Assembly: GCA_005801425.1 (NCBI GenBank)
Contig: SYDY01000063.1
Location: 1-64,000, forward strand
Direction of reading: 5' to 3'
DNA: 64,000 bases
Origin: Bdellovibrionales bacterium
GTDB taxonomy: Bacteria; Myxococcota; XYA12-FULL-58-9; SYDY01
Position 1 is the stretch's first letter, and every line of letters starts with the position of its first letter. A program made the position numbers and the translations under genes. This document shows, one piece after another, positions 25,687 through 35,129 of the stretch. Below the pieces are notes generated by a model. That model saw nothing but the letters and a program-made list of their open reading frames with translations, was not told where the DNA came from and did not search any database.

Positions 25687-27416
25687 TAGAGACTCCCAGA
25701 ATATTCGATAAAGGTAGCACGGGCCTGGCTTTGCGGCACATCAAGAATCCATCTTCCATCTGCCATGGGGGTAAAGTCGAGCTTGAGGTAGTGATCTTTC
25801 ACCAAAGCATTTTTTGGCGTTGGAAGATATTCTCCGATGATTTCGTTGAACCCAATCTCTTTCGCTGCCTGTATTATTTTATTGAGCACCAGACATTCAA
25901 CGCCGCGCTTAAGAACTCGGCAGCTCATGATCCAAGTATCAATAAAAAGACTTTTCTCAATTTTTTTGAGAATTACGGCGCTGATCAATCCATGGTCGCC
26001 AAACTTGTCTTTGAGGCTAAACGATCCATGGAAATACTCATTTGATTTAGCCACTTTCCTGACTTCGTCTTCTGAATACCTGACCGTACGCAAATTGAAT
26101 TGGTTAGATCTTTGAATCAGTTGAGCGACACGTGGAATATCAAAATCAAGAAATGGCTTGATTGTGCAGGTCATGTTGAGACTTTTTAAAAAATCATTTT
26201 CGTTCGTAAACGACTTTTGAAGTACAACACGTTTGGCTTCTTCGTGAAATTGTCGGGTCCGATGTTCATCCTCATCAGTGAATGATGCCGTTTCAAAGAG
26301 GTTGAGACTTCGGAGAAACGGCATGTATTCAGCCGGATCTTCGGGGAGCTCGGGCACAGTGACGTCAGGCAGGTGTTCCCGAACGACGTTTCTTTCAAAT
26401 GGATTGTCGTCGACAAAGACCATCGAATCATAGCCGATGTTGAGAAAATTTTTGATAGAGTTGATATTGTCAACTTTGCTGTCCCAGTTGGCCACGAAGA
26501 TGGATATATCCTCTAAGCGCAAAACCATATCGGGATGTTTTTCAAACGGTTCTTTGGCGATTTCTTCATTGTTCTTGCTGCAGACGGCGAGCAGGATGCC
26601 GCGTTCTTTGAGTTGCTTGGCCCAGGCTTGAAGTTCAGAAAAGGCTTTGCCCATGCCGAGATCGCCAATTTCAATGGATTGGATCCCATCATCACCAATG
26701 ATTCCACCCCAAATCGTATTGTCCAGATCGAGAATCAGACATTTTTTAAAGACGCCGCTATTGGCCAGCATGATATCGAGAATGCTTTTGGCAAGGGAAG
26801 GGATGAAATCCAGGCTAAAAACCATATCAGCTTCGATATAATTTCTCATATCAAAAACGTGATTTATTCCGAAGCGGTTTTGAAGAAGCGAGACATCGCA
26901 AATAAAGAGATTCTTCGTTTCGCGGGCCAGCTCCATGAGCTCAAAATTGAGTTTACGCAATTGATAGATGAATGATGTCGAAGTCTTGTTTGAGAAATTC
27001 CCAAAAACCGAGTCGTCCAGTTCTGGAAAGTTAAAGCAAATAACTTTTGCTCGTAAACCCTTGTCGCGCATGATTTCGAGCCAGTCAGAAACTTTATTTT
27101 TCTGATTCTCGGCGAAACTCGTCTTCCCTGCCTTATCCTCTTGGTAGAATGATTTTAAAAGTTTGGTTGTACTTTGAAATAAGACCAAAAATTCCGGGTC
27201 AAACTGATAGAGCTCAGAAGAGTTATCGGTGATCTGCTGTTCTATCTGATTGTAATCGGCCTCAAAAATTTCAAGGTTCTGACCCACTTCATAGCCATAG
27301 CCGCGCAGCGCTTGATTAAGAAACTGCGTTGAACTATCACCCAAGAGAGCAACGCGTGTTTTCTTGAGGCCAGAAAAATCTTTTTTGAGATTTTTTTTAA
27401 GCTCAAAGAATCGCAT
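25686..27416 (-). CDS. FkbH-like HAD-IIIC enzyme (glyceryl-ACP forming type)
   Basis: A 576-residue three-part protein. The N-terminal SGNH-like region has LLGDSSTQFL (about 24-34). The HAD domain has LDLDNTIWGGIIGDDG (motif I, Asp230/Asp232) and FVDDNPFERN. The C-terminal GNAT-like region has QRSNQFNLRTVRYSEDEV. FkbH proteins take a three-carbon unit from 1,3-bisphosphoglycerate and place it on an ACP; close relatives occur in O-antigen loci. Together with ACP, MaoC, SDR and MBOAT it forms a compact acyl-making module. Confidence 0.93.
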   Translation of the reverse strand: MRFFELKKNLKKDFSGLKKTRVALLGDSSTQFLNQALRGYGYEVGQNLEIFEADYNQIEQQITDNSSELYQFDPEFLVLFQSTTKLLKSFYQEDKAGKTSFAENQKNKVSDWLEIMRDKGLRAKVICFNFPELDDSVFGNFSNKTSTSFIYQLRKLNFELMELARETKNLFICDVSLLQNRFGINHVFDMRNYIEADMVFSLDFIPSLAKSILDIMLANSGVFKKCLILDLDNTIWGGIIGDDGIQSIEIGDLGMGKAFSELQAWAKQLKERGILLAVCSKNNEEIAKEPFEKHPDMVLRLEDISIFVANWDSKVDNINSIKNFLNIGYDSMVFVDDNPFERNVVREHLPDVTVPELPEDPAEYMPFLRSLNLFETASFTDEDEHRTRQFHEEAKRVVLQKSFTNENDFLKSLNMTCTIKPFLDFDIPRVAQLIQRSNQFNLRTVRYSEDEVRKVAKSNEYFHGSFSLKDKFGDHGLISAVILKKIEKSLFIDTWIMSCRVLKRGVECLVLNKIIQAAKEIGFNEIIGEYLPTPKNALVKDHYLKLDFTPMADGRWILDVPQSQARATFIEYSGSL

Positions 27417-27455
27417 GTCTATTAACTACCCAGTTGATAATTTCTTGGCCGATTG

Positions 27456-28274
27456 CTAAGCAACATGCCGCGTAACATTGGTTTTCAATAAATTCCAACG
27501 GGCTTCAAGCATCTCAATTCGTTTATTATCCTCCCGCTCGATCAACCCATAGTACTCACGTTTATTCAAAAGCCACAAAAGTTCGAAGTGCACAGCAAGC
27601 AGGAGTCCTTGCTCTAAATTTTTGATATCGAGCGCGTTGCTTGAAAAAATCACTTTGCGTGTCTCGAAGCGGGTGAGATGAACACTCTCCATTTTTCGAA
27701 GTGCAGGGAGCGCATCAATTCCCACGCCTCCGCCCACAACATAATCAAAGTTCTTTGCCTTGCATGCCTTCGCCACATTTAACACATAATTGGTAATAGG
27801 ATCCGTATTGATTGCTTCACGTGTCAAATTATGGGAGAGCGAAAAATCCACACGACCAAAGACCACACCATCCACGCCATCTGGACGTGAAGCTTCTGCC
27901 ATCAACGCATCCAATTGATTGTAGGCATTAATCGTTTCTAGATTAAAGAGGAACTGGGTATCCTCCCGCTCCTCAGCCGAGTAAACTTTATTTTTTGCAT
28001 CAATAAATTTTGATAGTGCGTAGGGAGATTCAATCATAGGCGCGATAATGTATTCGACACCAAGCTGCTTGCTTTCGAGCAAATCACGAACAGCCTCGCA
28101 TCCCCCGATTTTCAGGCCAACATTAAGCCCTGCTTTTCTCGAAATTTCATTTAAGCGAAGAAATTCTTCAATGCGCGTTCCTTCTGCTTCAAACTCAGCC
28201 TTAACCCCATCATAGCCGTATTCTTCTTTGCCTCTTCGAAGAATATTCAGCATGTCTCTTTCATATTTGTTCAC
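27456..28274 (-). CDS. HpcH/HpaI (CitE-like) aldolase/lyase family protein
   Basis: A 272-residue TIM-barrel protein of the HpcH/HpaI and citrate-lyase-beta superfamily. Seen are [11 protein letters not shown] (substrate Arg region), [38 protein letters not shown] (metal-binding Glu) and FGRVDFSLS (metal-binding Asp). It starts with a GTG at 28274, preceded by a GGGGGGG run at a six-base spacing. It lies between the DHQS-like gene and FkbH. The family joins or cleaves pyruvate-type units, so it may make a keto-acid precursor, but the substrate is not known. Confidence 0.85.
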   Translation of the reverse strand: MNKYERDMLNILRRGKEEYGYDGVKAEFEAEGTRIEEFLRLNEISRKAGLNVGLKIGGCEAVRDLLESKQLGVEYIIAPMIESPYALSKFIDAKNKVYSAEEREDTQFLFNLETINAYNQLDALMAEASRPDGVDGVVFGRVDFSLSHNLTREAINTDPITNYVLNVAKACKAKNFDYVVGGGVGIDALPALRKMESVHLTRFETRKVIFSSNALDIKNLEQGLLLAVHFELLWLLNKREYYGLIEREDNKRIEMLEARWNLLKTNVTRHVA

Positions 28275-28279
28275 AGCAA

Positions 28280-28286
28280 CCCCCCC
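28280..28286 (-). promoter_or_regulatory. G7 ribosome-binding site of the aldolase gene
   Basis: A run of seven G (C7 on the plus strand) lies six bases upstream of the GTG start at 28274. No other Shine-Dalgarno candidate is present, which supports that start. Confidence 0.6.
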
Positions 28287-28330
28287 ATAATACAGTGTCC
28301 AGTCTGTTTTAGGAGAAAGAGCGGAAAAGT

Positions 28331-29446
28331 CTATTTTATCGCCAGATAATTTTTTATTAAGGTAGGGTCGGCAAGCCGATGAATAGCGGCACGGAAAGCC
28401 GCTTTAATCGCTGAGCGTCCTTCTTCGGTACGCGCAATTGACACAAGCTCAAGGGAACCATCACCTTTAGGTATTACGATACGATATTGATCTGCGTGGT
28501 GCTTTTTGTCGTTGTCGAATTTTTCCATAAAGACGTCAATATCCAATCTACGCAATTCTTCGGCAAGCGGTGGCAACTCTCTCAGCAGTTGTTCTATATG
28601 AGTAGTAAGTTGCAGAACACATTCGGATCCCGTGGCAGTTAGAAATCCACGTTGTTTGGCATACTCATGCGCCACCACCATACCTACGCCAACAGCAACG
28701 CCATGGGTAATTCTGAATTCTGTTGCAGACTCAATCGCATGGCCAAAAGTATGACCAAAATTGAGCAATAAACGTTCCTTTTTGTCAAACTCGTCAATCT
28801 CAATAAACCACTGCTTGGCTTTAATACTACGAACGATAATTCGCTCGGCTTGAAGTGCTGACATCTTAATGGCAGGCGATTCAGCCAAATAAAGATCATA
28901 CTCGTGAGAAGAACGTGCATAGCAAATTTTGGCTGCCTCACAAAGACCGCCAACGATCTGTTCTGCGTTAAGGCTACGCAAGAAATCCAGATCAATCATC
29001 ACTTCGGCAGGCGGGTAAAAATTGCCGACCAGATTTTTATAACTGTACACATTGATTGATGATTTACCGCCCACGCATGAGTCAACCATACTAAGCAGCG
29101 TTGTCGGAAAATAGGTCCAAGCAATGCCACGCATGTAAATAGAGGCAACGAAGGTCGCAATATCTTGGATAACTCCACCGCCAAGAGCCAGAAGATGCGT
29201 GCGGCGATGTGCACCCAATTCACGAAGTTTTGCAATGATTGGCGCGATTTGCTCAAGCGACTTGCTGCCCTCAAGCGCAGGGACAGCAATCACCTTTCCA
29301 ATACCTGTTGGCAATATGCCCGAAAAATACGCATCCGTTAAAATGACCACGTCTTCACGTGCCCGCAATGCTTCAGTCAGAAGACCTCTTCCAGTAGACA
29401 CGCGGTAGCAACCTGAAGAAGTGCTAATGTCAAAGGATTCGGGCAT
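28331..29446 (-). CDS. 3-dehydroquinate synthase-like sugar phosphate cyclase
   Basis: A 371-residue protein of the DHQS superfamily. It has [24 protein letters not shown] (NAD region), [41 protein letters not shown] and DNDKKHHA, so the metal ligands and the lysines used by true AroB are kept. A second, ordinary AroB domain exists in the aroKB fusion at 42521-44149, so this copy is probably specialised for the glycan locus. The ATG at 29446 has TAGAGG at eight bases and overlaps the upstream SDR by 17 bases. Confidence 0.88.
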   Translation of the reverse strand: MPESFDISTSSGCYRVSTGRGLLTEALRAREDVVILTDAYFSGILPTGIGKVIAVPALEGSKSLEQIAPIIAKLRELGAHRRTHLLALGGGVIQDIATFVASIYMRGIAWTYFPTTLLSMVDSCVGGKSSINVYSYKNLVGNFYPPAEVMIDLDFLRSLNAEQIVGGLCEAAKICYARSSHEYDLYLAESPAIKMSALQAERIIVRSIKAKQWFIEIDEFDKKERLLLNFGHTFGHAIESATEFRITHGVAVGVGMVVAHEYAKQRGFLTATGSECVLQLTTHIEQLLRELPPLAEELRRLDIDVFMEKFDNDKKHHADQYRIVIPKGDGSLELVSIARTEEGRSAIKAAFRAAIHRLADPTLIKNYLAIK

Positions 29447-30143
29447 AGGAAAAACCTCTATCGGCAGCAATGAATTGACCTGTAATGCCTGTGTTCTCCG
29501 CAGAACACAGAAATCCAACCATGTTACTTACATCTTCAAGTGTGGGCAGCTTCCCCAGTGGCGTAAGCGCCTCCAGATTAGACACCTGTTCCATGCTCAG
29601 ATTTGCATGCGTCATAGGCGTATCCAGTGCGCCAGGAAGAACGGCATTCACCAAATGTCCTTCCCTGCCAAGATCAATGGCAAGCGACTGAACCAGGCCT
29701 TGTAAAGCAGACTTGCTCACGGTGTATGAGAGTTTGTTTTGACGGGCAATATTTTGCCAGATGGAACTGATGACACAAAGTCGAGATGGCGCGGCTAGCG
29801 AGCCATGTGCAAGTAATGCGTGCAGTGTCTTCATAATATACACCACATTGACACGATAAATGTCTTCGTGTGATGCCACATCAAACGTATGAATGTTATC
29901 ATTTAAATTTTGGCCTTGTGCCCATACGATGGCATTGAACGGCTGACATATTTCATTGGGTATTCCTTTATTTTCCGAAAAAGGATCCCACGATATCCAG
30001 TCCCCCCCCGATTTGGCATCCATCGGAGAAATAGATCGGGCAATCGCCGTGACTTCCCAATCGTGAACAAGAAACCACTTGGCAAGTGCTTTGCCTATTG
30101 ATCCAGATGCACCAAATATAAGTGATCTTTTCTTTCCGTTCAT
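29430..30143 (-). CDS. Short-chain dehydrogenase/reductase
   Basis: A 237-residue SDR with cofactor motif IFGASGSIGKALAKW, VWAQGQNLND in place of the usual NNAG, catalytic Ser in VISSIW, and LSYTVSKSAL (Tyr and Lys). It is the first gene of the long leftward glycan operon and is divergent from the ABC transporter operon. A G8 run (plus-strand C8 at 30002-30009) lies within the coding region at Ser-Gly-Gly-Asp and could make the gene slip. Probably acts with the DHQS-like enzyme. Confidence 0.88.
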   Translation of the reverse strand: MNGKKRSLIFGASGSIGKALAKWFLVHDWEVTAIARSISPMDAKSGGDWISWDPFSENKGIPNEICQPFNAIVWAQGQNLNDNIHTFDVASHEDIYRVNVVYIMKTLHALLAHGSLAAPSRLCVISSIWQNIARQNKLSYTVSKSALQGLVQSLAIDLGREGHLVNAVLPGALDTPMTHANLSMEQVSNLEALTPLGKLPTLEDVSNMVGFLCSAENTGITGQFIAADRGFSYARIL

Positions 30144-30249
30144 TCAAATACCATAACCGTCAATCTATTGCTGACACCTGCTCACTGCAAACAAATCTCG
30201 CCCGCGTACAGTATGGCTTCCTGATTGTCATGATGTCCTCCTGTGTGAG
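30144..30249. promoter_or_regulatory. Divergent intergenic region between the glycan operon and the ABC operon
   Basis: These 106 bases separate two divergently oriented operons, so at least two promoters should lie here. I cannot pick a convincing -35/-10 pair by eye. No small gene is evident. Confidence 0.4.
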
Positions 30250-31182
30250 ATGCGTAGATCAATGATTGACGTCATGTGTTTGGGGAAGTCATACGACGGA
30301 ACACCGGCGCTTACAGACGTAAGTTTTAGTTTGCGTCCGGGCGAGCGTGTTGGGCTTGTAGGGGTCAACGGCGCAGGGAAGACAACGCTGCTACGTATAC
30401 TTGCGGGCGCAAGCATGCCCACGTCAGGAAGCGTCACCGTCTTTGGTGCGGATATCTCGCGCGATAGAGAACACGTTGCAGGCATGGTGGGTTTTTTGCC
30501 TGAAGTACCTCCCCTGTACCCTGATTTAACCGTTCGTGAATTTCTTCAATACGTGCTTGCGCTTCGTGGGATCGAAACCACAGGGACACTCATTGATGTG
30601 GCACTTCATGCCGTTGATATGATACCCGCATCCAACAAACGCATCGGTACACTCTCCTTGGGACAACGAAAACGCGTCGGCATTGCACAAGCTTTTGTGC
30701 ATCGTCCCAAATTGCTTTTGCTTGATGAACCGGGTTCAGGGCTTGATCCTATTCAGCTCGACCATTTGCGCACGATGTTACGACGATTGCATGGCATCAC
30801 TATGCTCATATCGAGCCATTTGCTCGGCGAGGTCCAAGAAACCTGCGATCGTGTTTTACTGCTCCACGAAGGACGCCTGGTTGAAGATATTTCATTGCAT
30901 GATATGCGTCAGCGGTGTCTGATGATGCTGGATGTTGTCTCGTCCTGCGATGCAGCCATCGACGTGTTGCGCGCAATCCCTGAATGCCATGTGCTGTCGA
31001 TCATGAACAAATCGCGTGCTACATCTGAAATACGGATTGTGATCCCCAAAAAAATGCGCACAGCATTGTTGCAACATTTGATAACATCCGGTGTTGTTTT
31101 AGAAGGCTATCGTGCCGATCCCACCGAATTGGGGGACCGTTTGCGCGATGTCGCCAAGGGGAGAATGCCTGCATGCGCGTAG
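30250..31182 (+). CDS. ABC transporter ATP-binding protein (GldA/CcmA-like)
   Basis: A 310-residue ATPase. It has Walker A VNGAGKTTLLR, the Q-loop replaced by GFLPEVPPLYPDLTVREF, signature LSLGQRKRVGIAQAF, Walker B LLLLDEPGSGLDP and the H-loop in ISSHLLGEV. An extra C-terminal domain of about 90 residues follows. ATG 30262 (MIDV) may be the true start, as most homologues begin there. It overlaps the permease gene by 10 bases. With the next three genes it forms a GldA-F-G-like export or gliding-type ABC set. Confidence 0.9.
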   Translation: MRRSMIDVMCLGKSYDGTPALTDVSFSLRPGERVGLVGVNGAGKTTLLRILAGASMPTSGSVTVFGADISRDREHVAGMVGFLPEVPPLYPDLTVREFLQYVLALRGIETTGTLIDVALHAVDMIPASNKRIGTLSLGQRKRVGIAQAFVHRPKLLLLDEPGSGLDPIQLDHLRTMLRRLHGITMLISSHLLGEVQETCDRVLLLHEGRLVEDISLHDMRQRCLMMLDVVSSCDAAIDVLRAIPECHVLSIMNKSRATSEIRIVIPKKMRTALLQHLITSGVVLEGYRADPTELGDRLRDVAKGRMPACA

Positions 31183-31892
31183 TTCGTGCGATTTGTGAAC
31201 GTGAACTCTGGGGTTACCTGCGCACGCCCATGGGATATGGGGTGATGCTGACGGTCCTTTTGATAGACGGTATTTTATTCAATGTTTGGGCCATTGGTGA
31301 TGGGCATCGGCGATCGGCAGAAGCACTCGAAGTCTTTTTCTTTGTGGCCAGCGGCCCCACAGTTGTTGCCTCCGTGCTTTTGGCCATGCATTTGATCGCC
31401 GATGAGCGTCAGCGCGGTACCCTTATTATTTTAGAAACCGCCCCACTTTCAGGATGGCAAATTGTGGGTGGTAAATTCCTCGCAGCGTTAACCATATTGG
31501 GAATTATTCATTTGCTCTCCATCACGATGCCAGCGCTTATCTATGCGTATGGCCGTGTATCCATCATGCATATCGTCATGGGCTATCTTGGACTTACGCT
31601 GCTAGGCGCTGCCACTTTGGCCATTGCGCTTTGCGCTTCGGCATTTGCACAAACATCCTTGATTGCAGCCATTACCGGTGGCGCACTCGTGGTGGTCCTT
31701 GTCTGTTTGCATGGCGTGGCACAACTTGCATCGCCACCTATGGATAGTGTGTTGTCGTATCTTTCGCTGATCCATGAACATTATAGGCCGTTCATGCGTG
31801 GTGTTTTAAGCATACGTGCGATGGCATTTTACATTTCACTGACGCTGCTTGCGCTTTTGGTTGCGGCACGACGCATGGAGTGGCGAACGTGA
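31173..31892 (+). CDS. ABC-2 type permease (GldF-like)
   Basis: A 239-residue protein with about six membrane segments. The N-terminal ICERELWGYLRTPMGY and ADERQRGTLIILETAPLSGWQIVGGKF are the typical ABC-2/GldF coupling stretch. It overlaps the ATPase gene on the left and the next gene on the right (GTGA), so all are cotranslated. Substrate unknown. Confidence 0.88.
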   Translation: MRVVRAICERELWGYLRTPMGYGVMLTVLLIDGILFNVWAIGDGHRRSAEALEVFFFVASGPTVVASVLLAMHLIADERQRGTLIILETAPLSGWQIVGGKFLAALTILGIIHLLSITMPALIYAYGRVSIMHIVMGYLGLTLLGAATLAIALCASAFAQTSLIAAITGGALVVVLVCLHGVAQLASPPMDSVLSYLSLIHEHYRPFMRGVLSIRAMAFYISLTLLALLVAARRMEWRT

Positions 31893-33616
31893 AACATGGT
31901 CATTGGATTTTTCCTCTTGTACTCACTGGATTGCTAACATGGCTCCTGGGTGGCCGAATATTCAACGAAGCGCCATGGTCGGATGGGCTCGTTGATGTTG
32001 GGGGTGTGATTCTTCTTGTGGCTGCGCTGGCCAGCACATGGCGAGCCACGCTCTTGCGCGGCCCAGTTCAAGGATTTGCGGCTGCCGTTTCTGGATTGTT
32101 GTGGGTGTGTGGCAGTGCGTGGATAGCAAGTGAGTTACTTTATCGCTCACCCGAAACATGGTCACCTGCTGTTCTTGTTGCGTTGCAATGGATATGGCCT
32201 GCGTTGCTGATGATCGGCCTCATCCCATTTTGTATCGGCGAAGTACTATTACAGCGGTTGTTACGGCACACCGAACCCGATGTTGGGATGTCCTTGCGTG
32301 CGCTTGCATCGGCCATGGCAATCACCATGGGCATCATCACATTTGGCGGAATCAACCGCGTGGCCGATCTGTGGGATCACCAATGGGATCTAAGTGGCCA
32401 GGGTTCTTCGCTTCCAAGTGAATCAACCATGACGTTGGTGCATGCGCTGGATACCCCCGTCGTTTTTCACGGATTTTTTCCGCCAAGTCATGCGCTCTTG
32501 CGTCCCTTGCAGTCTTATTTTGAGGCACTGCAACAAGCGTCGTCACGCGCCAAGTGGCGTGTTTTGGACAGCGCCCTTGAGCCTTCAGAAGCGCGCACGC
32601 TCGATGTACATCACAATGGCGTCATTGCCGTGACCTACGGCAAACGTACCGAGCGTATAAGCTTAAGTTTAAATCCAGAAGACATGCGACAGGTGCTGCG
32701 CGAATTGGACGCAAGGGTACAAACGGCGGTGCTTTCAGTGAGCAGGCCTACGCGCGTATTGTATGTTACAGCAGGTCATGGTGAGCGCACATGGGCCCCA
32801 AATCCAGAAGGTCAAGAGTCGGGCCTGGTGTTGTTGCGACGCATTGCAGAGCGATCTGGCATGGAAACAAAACAGCTTACCTTGCTTGATGGAGCGTCAT
32901 CCACGATCCCATCCGATGCGACGATTGTTGCTATTATCGGTGCAACGGCTGCACCACTGCCTGCGGAGATCCTTGCGTTGCAACGTTTTCGTGCACAAGG
33001 CGGTTCGATCATCTTGGCACTCGAACAAGAGGGATGGCATGGTGAGGAACTTTTAGAACCCATGGGCCTCACCCTCCAACCGGGTTTTATTGCCAACGAT
33101 CGTTACCAAGTCACATTGCCTGGCGGAGGCGGAAGCCCTTATGTCTGGGGCAGTTCACGCACCGCGCTGCATCCATCCACACGCGCCATTGGACGAAGTG
33201 ATGGCCGTTTGGCGATGATAGCAGGCAACGCTGCACCGTTTGCAATGCGCGATGATGCAACGCTTGCACCTATTGTATATCCAATGCCAGGATCGGTTGT
33301 GGATAATGTGGTATATGAGGGTGGATGGATTTTTGCAGGTGACACCCCTTCACGCACCATGGTGCTAGGCGACGCAGATCTCTTGGGCAACATGTGGATG
33401 CGCAATCCAGGCAACGAAGCGTTTGCGCATGATGCATTTGCGTGGCTTTCCCATGACGATCAACCTTCAGGATCAGCGGACATATCAGACGATGTGGCGA
33501 TGATCTCTCGAACAGGCACACGAAGGAGATGGTTTTACGGAACAACCTTTGGATTGCCCTTTGCGGCATGCTTTCTCGGTCTCTTCTACGTGCGCCAAAC
33601 ACGAGGCTTCGGATGA
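31889..33616 (+). CDS. GldG-like auxiliary protein of an ABC transporter
   Basis: A 575-residue protein. Five predicted membrane helices (to about residue 160) are followed by a large periplasmic domain (about 170-545) of the ABC_transp_aux type: VVFHGFFPPSHALLRPLQSY, RVLYVTAGHGERTW, GGSIILALEQEG and MVLGDADLLGN. One C-terminal membrane helix closes it. I chose the GTG at 31889, with GGAG at eight bases and GTGA overlap with the permease; GTG 31880 is also in frame. In Bacteroidetes GldG works with GldA/GldF in gliding; in other phyla the role is open. Confidence 0.83.
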   Translation: MKHGHWIFPLVLTGLLTWLLGGRIFNEAPWSDGLVDVGGVILLVAALASTWRATLLRGPVQGFAAAVSGLLWVCGSAWIASELLYRSPETWSPAVLVALQWIWPALLMIGLIPFCIGEVLLQRLLRHTEPDVGMSLRALASAMAITMGIITFGGINRVADLWDHQWDLSGQGSSLPSESTMTLVHALDTPVVFHGFFPPSHALLRPLQSYFEALQQASSRAKWRVLDSALEPSEARTLDVHHNGVIAVTYGKRTERISLSLNPEDMRQVLRELDARVQTAVLSVSRPTRVLYVTAGHGERTWAPNPEGQESGLVLLRRIAERSGMETKQLTLLDGASSTIPSDATIVAIIGATAAPLPAEILALQRFRAQGGSIILALEQEGWHGEELLEPMGLTLQPGFIANDRYQVTLPGGGGSPYVWGSSRTALHPSTRAIGRSDGRLAMIAGNAAPFAMRDDATLAPIVYPMPGSVVDNVVYEGGWIFAGDTPSRTMVLGDADLLGNMWMRNPGNEAFAHDAFAWLSHDDQPSGSADISDDVAMISRTGTRRRWFYGTTFGLPFAACFLGLFYVRQTRGFG

Positions 33617-34494
33617 AAAAAAATCTTTATTTTCACGCACTTTTTATGTTCTTAGTTGTGGGTTTGGCCGTTGTTGCGCAACGTATTTCGTTGGCCCCTA
33701 AAGATCCTCAAAAAATATTTGTGATGCATATTGAGCTGTCAGAGATCACATCACTGGCTTATGCAGAAGGCACTTCTCGTGTGGTCATAGAACGGGTAAA
33801 CACGGGCTGGCGCGTGAGATTGCGCGATGTGTTTCCTGCATCCCAGGTTGCAACCACGTTGCTGGAAGACTTGGCACATCTGCCAGCAGTTCGTGATCTT
33901 GGCGTGCTTTCTGATGCCAAAACATTGGCCGAAATGGGACTTGCTCCTGCAAAGGGTTTACTACACATCAAACATGGGCAACACACCACGGTTTTTTCAC
34001 TCGGCGACGTGGACGGATCAGGACGCACACAATACATGCAAAATGCGCAAGGACAGGTATTTACCGTCTTGGCGCGCTATTTGATGCCGCTCAAGCATAG
34101 TGTGAACGAATTGCAAGATCGCCGTGTGGCGTGGCTTGCACGCGATCACTTACGTCAAGTGGATATTGCATATCGAGGCCAAACATTCAGCGTACTTAAC
34201 CATGACGATGCATTGACGACTTCTCCAGGAAATCCGCCGGAGATCATGCCATGGGTGGAGTCGATATTTCGTATTCAGGTGGAGTCCATGGCCGACGACG
34301 TTGTGTTTCCTCCCTCCGATGACATTATTGAACTGTCGTTTCAAGGCGATATGCAGCCTGCAAAAGTACGCTTTTGGCATAGGGATGATGGTCGTGTGTT
34401 GGTTGAATCGTCACGAAGTCTTGAGCCTATGTGGCTATCAGTGCAGGCCTCAGAAAAAGTGTGGGAAGTAACATCTCTGTTTACTCGCTCTTAG
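33613..34494 (+). CDS. DUF4340-like membrane-anchored protein
   Basis: A 293-residue protein with one N-terminal membrane helix (about 5-25). The rest is periplasmic and has the DUF4340 pattern: LAEMGLAPAKGLLHIKHG, FSLGDVDGSGRTQYM and GQVFTVLARYLM. Genes of this family regularly follow GldG-like genes. The ATG at 33613 makes an ATGA overlap with the upstream stop. The 3' end overlaps the convergent orn gene by 14 bases. Function unknown. Confidence 0.82.
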   Translation: MKKNLYFHALFMFLVVGLAVVAQRISLAPKDPQKIFVMHIELSEITSLAYAEGTSRVVIERVNTGWRVRLRDVFPASQVATTLLEDLAHLPAVRDLGVLSDAKTLAEMGLAPAKGLLHIKHGQHTTVFSLGDVDGSGRTQYMQNAQGQVFTVLARYLMPLKHSVNELQDRRVAWLARDHLRQVDIAYRGQTFSVLNHDDALTTSPGNPPEIMPWVESIFRIQVESMADDVVFPPSDDIIELSFQGDMQPAKVRFWHRDDGRVLVESSRSLEPMWLSVQASEKVWEVTSLFTRS

Positions 34495-35086
34495 CGGGGG
34501 CGATCACAGGCGCATCGACGGGATCCTGACGCATGATGTGACGTCGGTAATAACGCAACTCTTCGATGGATTGCTGCACATCATGCAATGCGGTGTGTTG
34601 ACCTTCGCTTGGTTTGCGAAATTTAAGACCGTACCACCACTCGGCAAGTTCTTTGAGAGACGACACATCGATCTGTCGATAATGCAAATAGCGTTCAAAG
34701 GTCGGCATGTACTCAATCAGGAAACGTCGATCTTGTCCGATCGAATTTCCGCACAACCGTGCGGTGTGATATGCACAATGCGAAGAAACCAGCTCCAGTG
34801 CTTTCTTTTCAGCATCCGCAACCGACGTTCGTGATCTGCGAACCTGCTCTAGAAGCCCCGATTTCTCATGCATGTTTCGAACATAAGGGCTCATGGTTTC
34901 AAGAACCGATTCGGGCTGCCAAATGCTGATTTCCAGGGGCTCAGCCACGGGATTCAGCTGAACATCCGTAAGAATAATGGCAAGCTGCACGATGGCACAG
35001 CTGTTGGGTTCGAGGCCTGTCATTTCAAGATCGAGCCAAACCAACGTTCGTGCATCTTTCGCCACGCTTGTCTCCTTAGGGGCCAT
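34481..35086 (-). CDS. orn: Oligoribonuclease
   Basis: A 201-residue DEDDh exonuclease of normal length. It has WLDLEMTGLEP (first Asp/Glu pair), NSIGQDRRFLIEYMP (Asp) and HTALHDVQQSIEEL (His/Asp). Orn degrades two- to five-base RNA fragments including pGpG, and so also ends the cyclic di-GMP cycle. The gene is convergent with and overlaps the DUF4340-like gene. Its C-terminal tail of about 15 residues beyond RHIMRQDP is longer than usual. Its start is 43 bases from the divergent ThiF-like gene. Confidence 0.96.
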   Translation of the reverse strand: MAPKETSVAKDARTLVWLDLEMTGLEPNSCAIVQLAIILTDVQLNPVAEPLEISIWQPESVLETMSPYVRNMHEKSGLLEQVRRSRTSVADAEKKALELVSSHCAYHTARLCGNSIGQDRRFLIEYMPTFERYLHYRQIDVSSLKELAEWWYGLKFRKPSEGQHTALHDVQQSIEELRYYRRHIMRQDPVDAPVIAPAKSE

Positions 35087-35129
35087 AGGTATACGTCATC
35101 CAGTACGGGTGGGGGGTCGGAAAGTACAC

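Noticed and set aside
34977-35129. N-terminal extension of the ThiF/MoeB-like protein
   Set aside because: It overlaps the divergent orn gene; homologues start at the RYNRQ segment.
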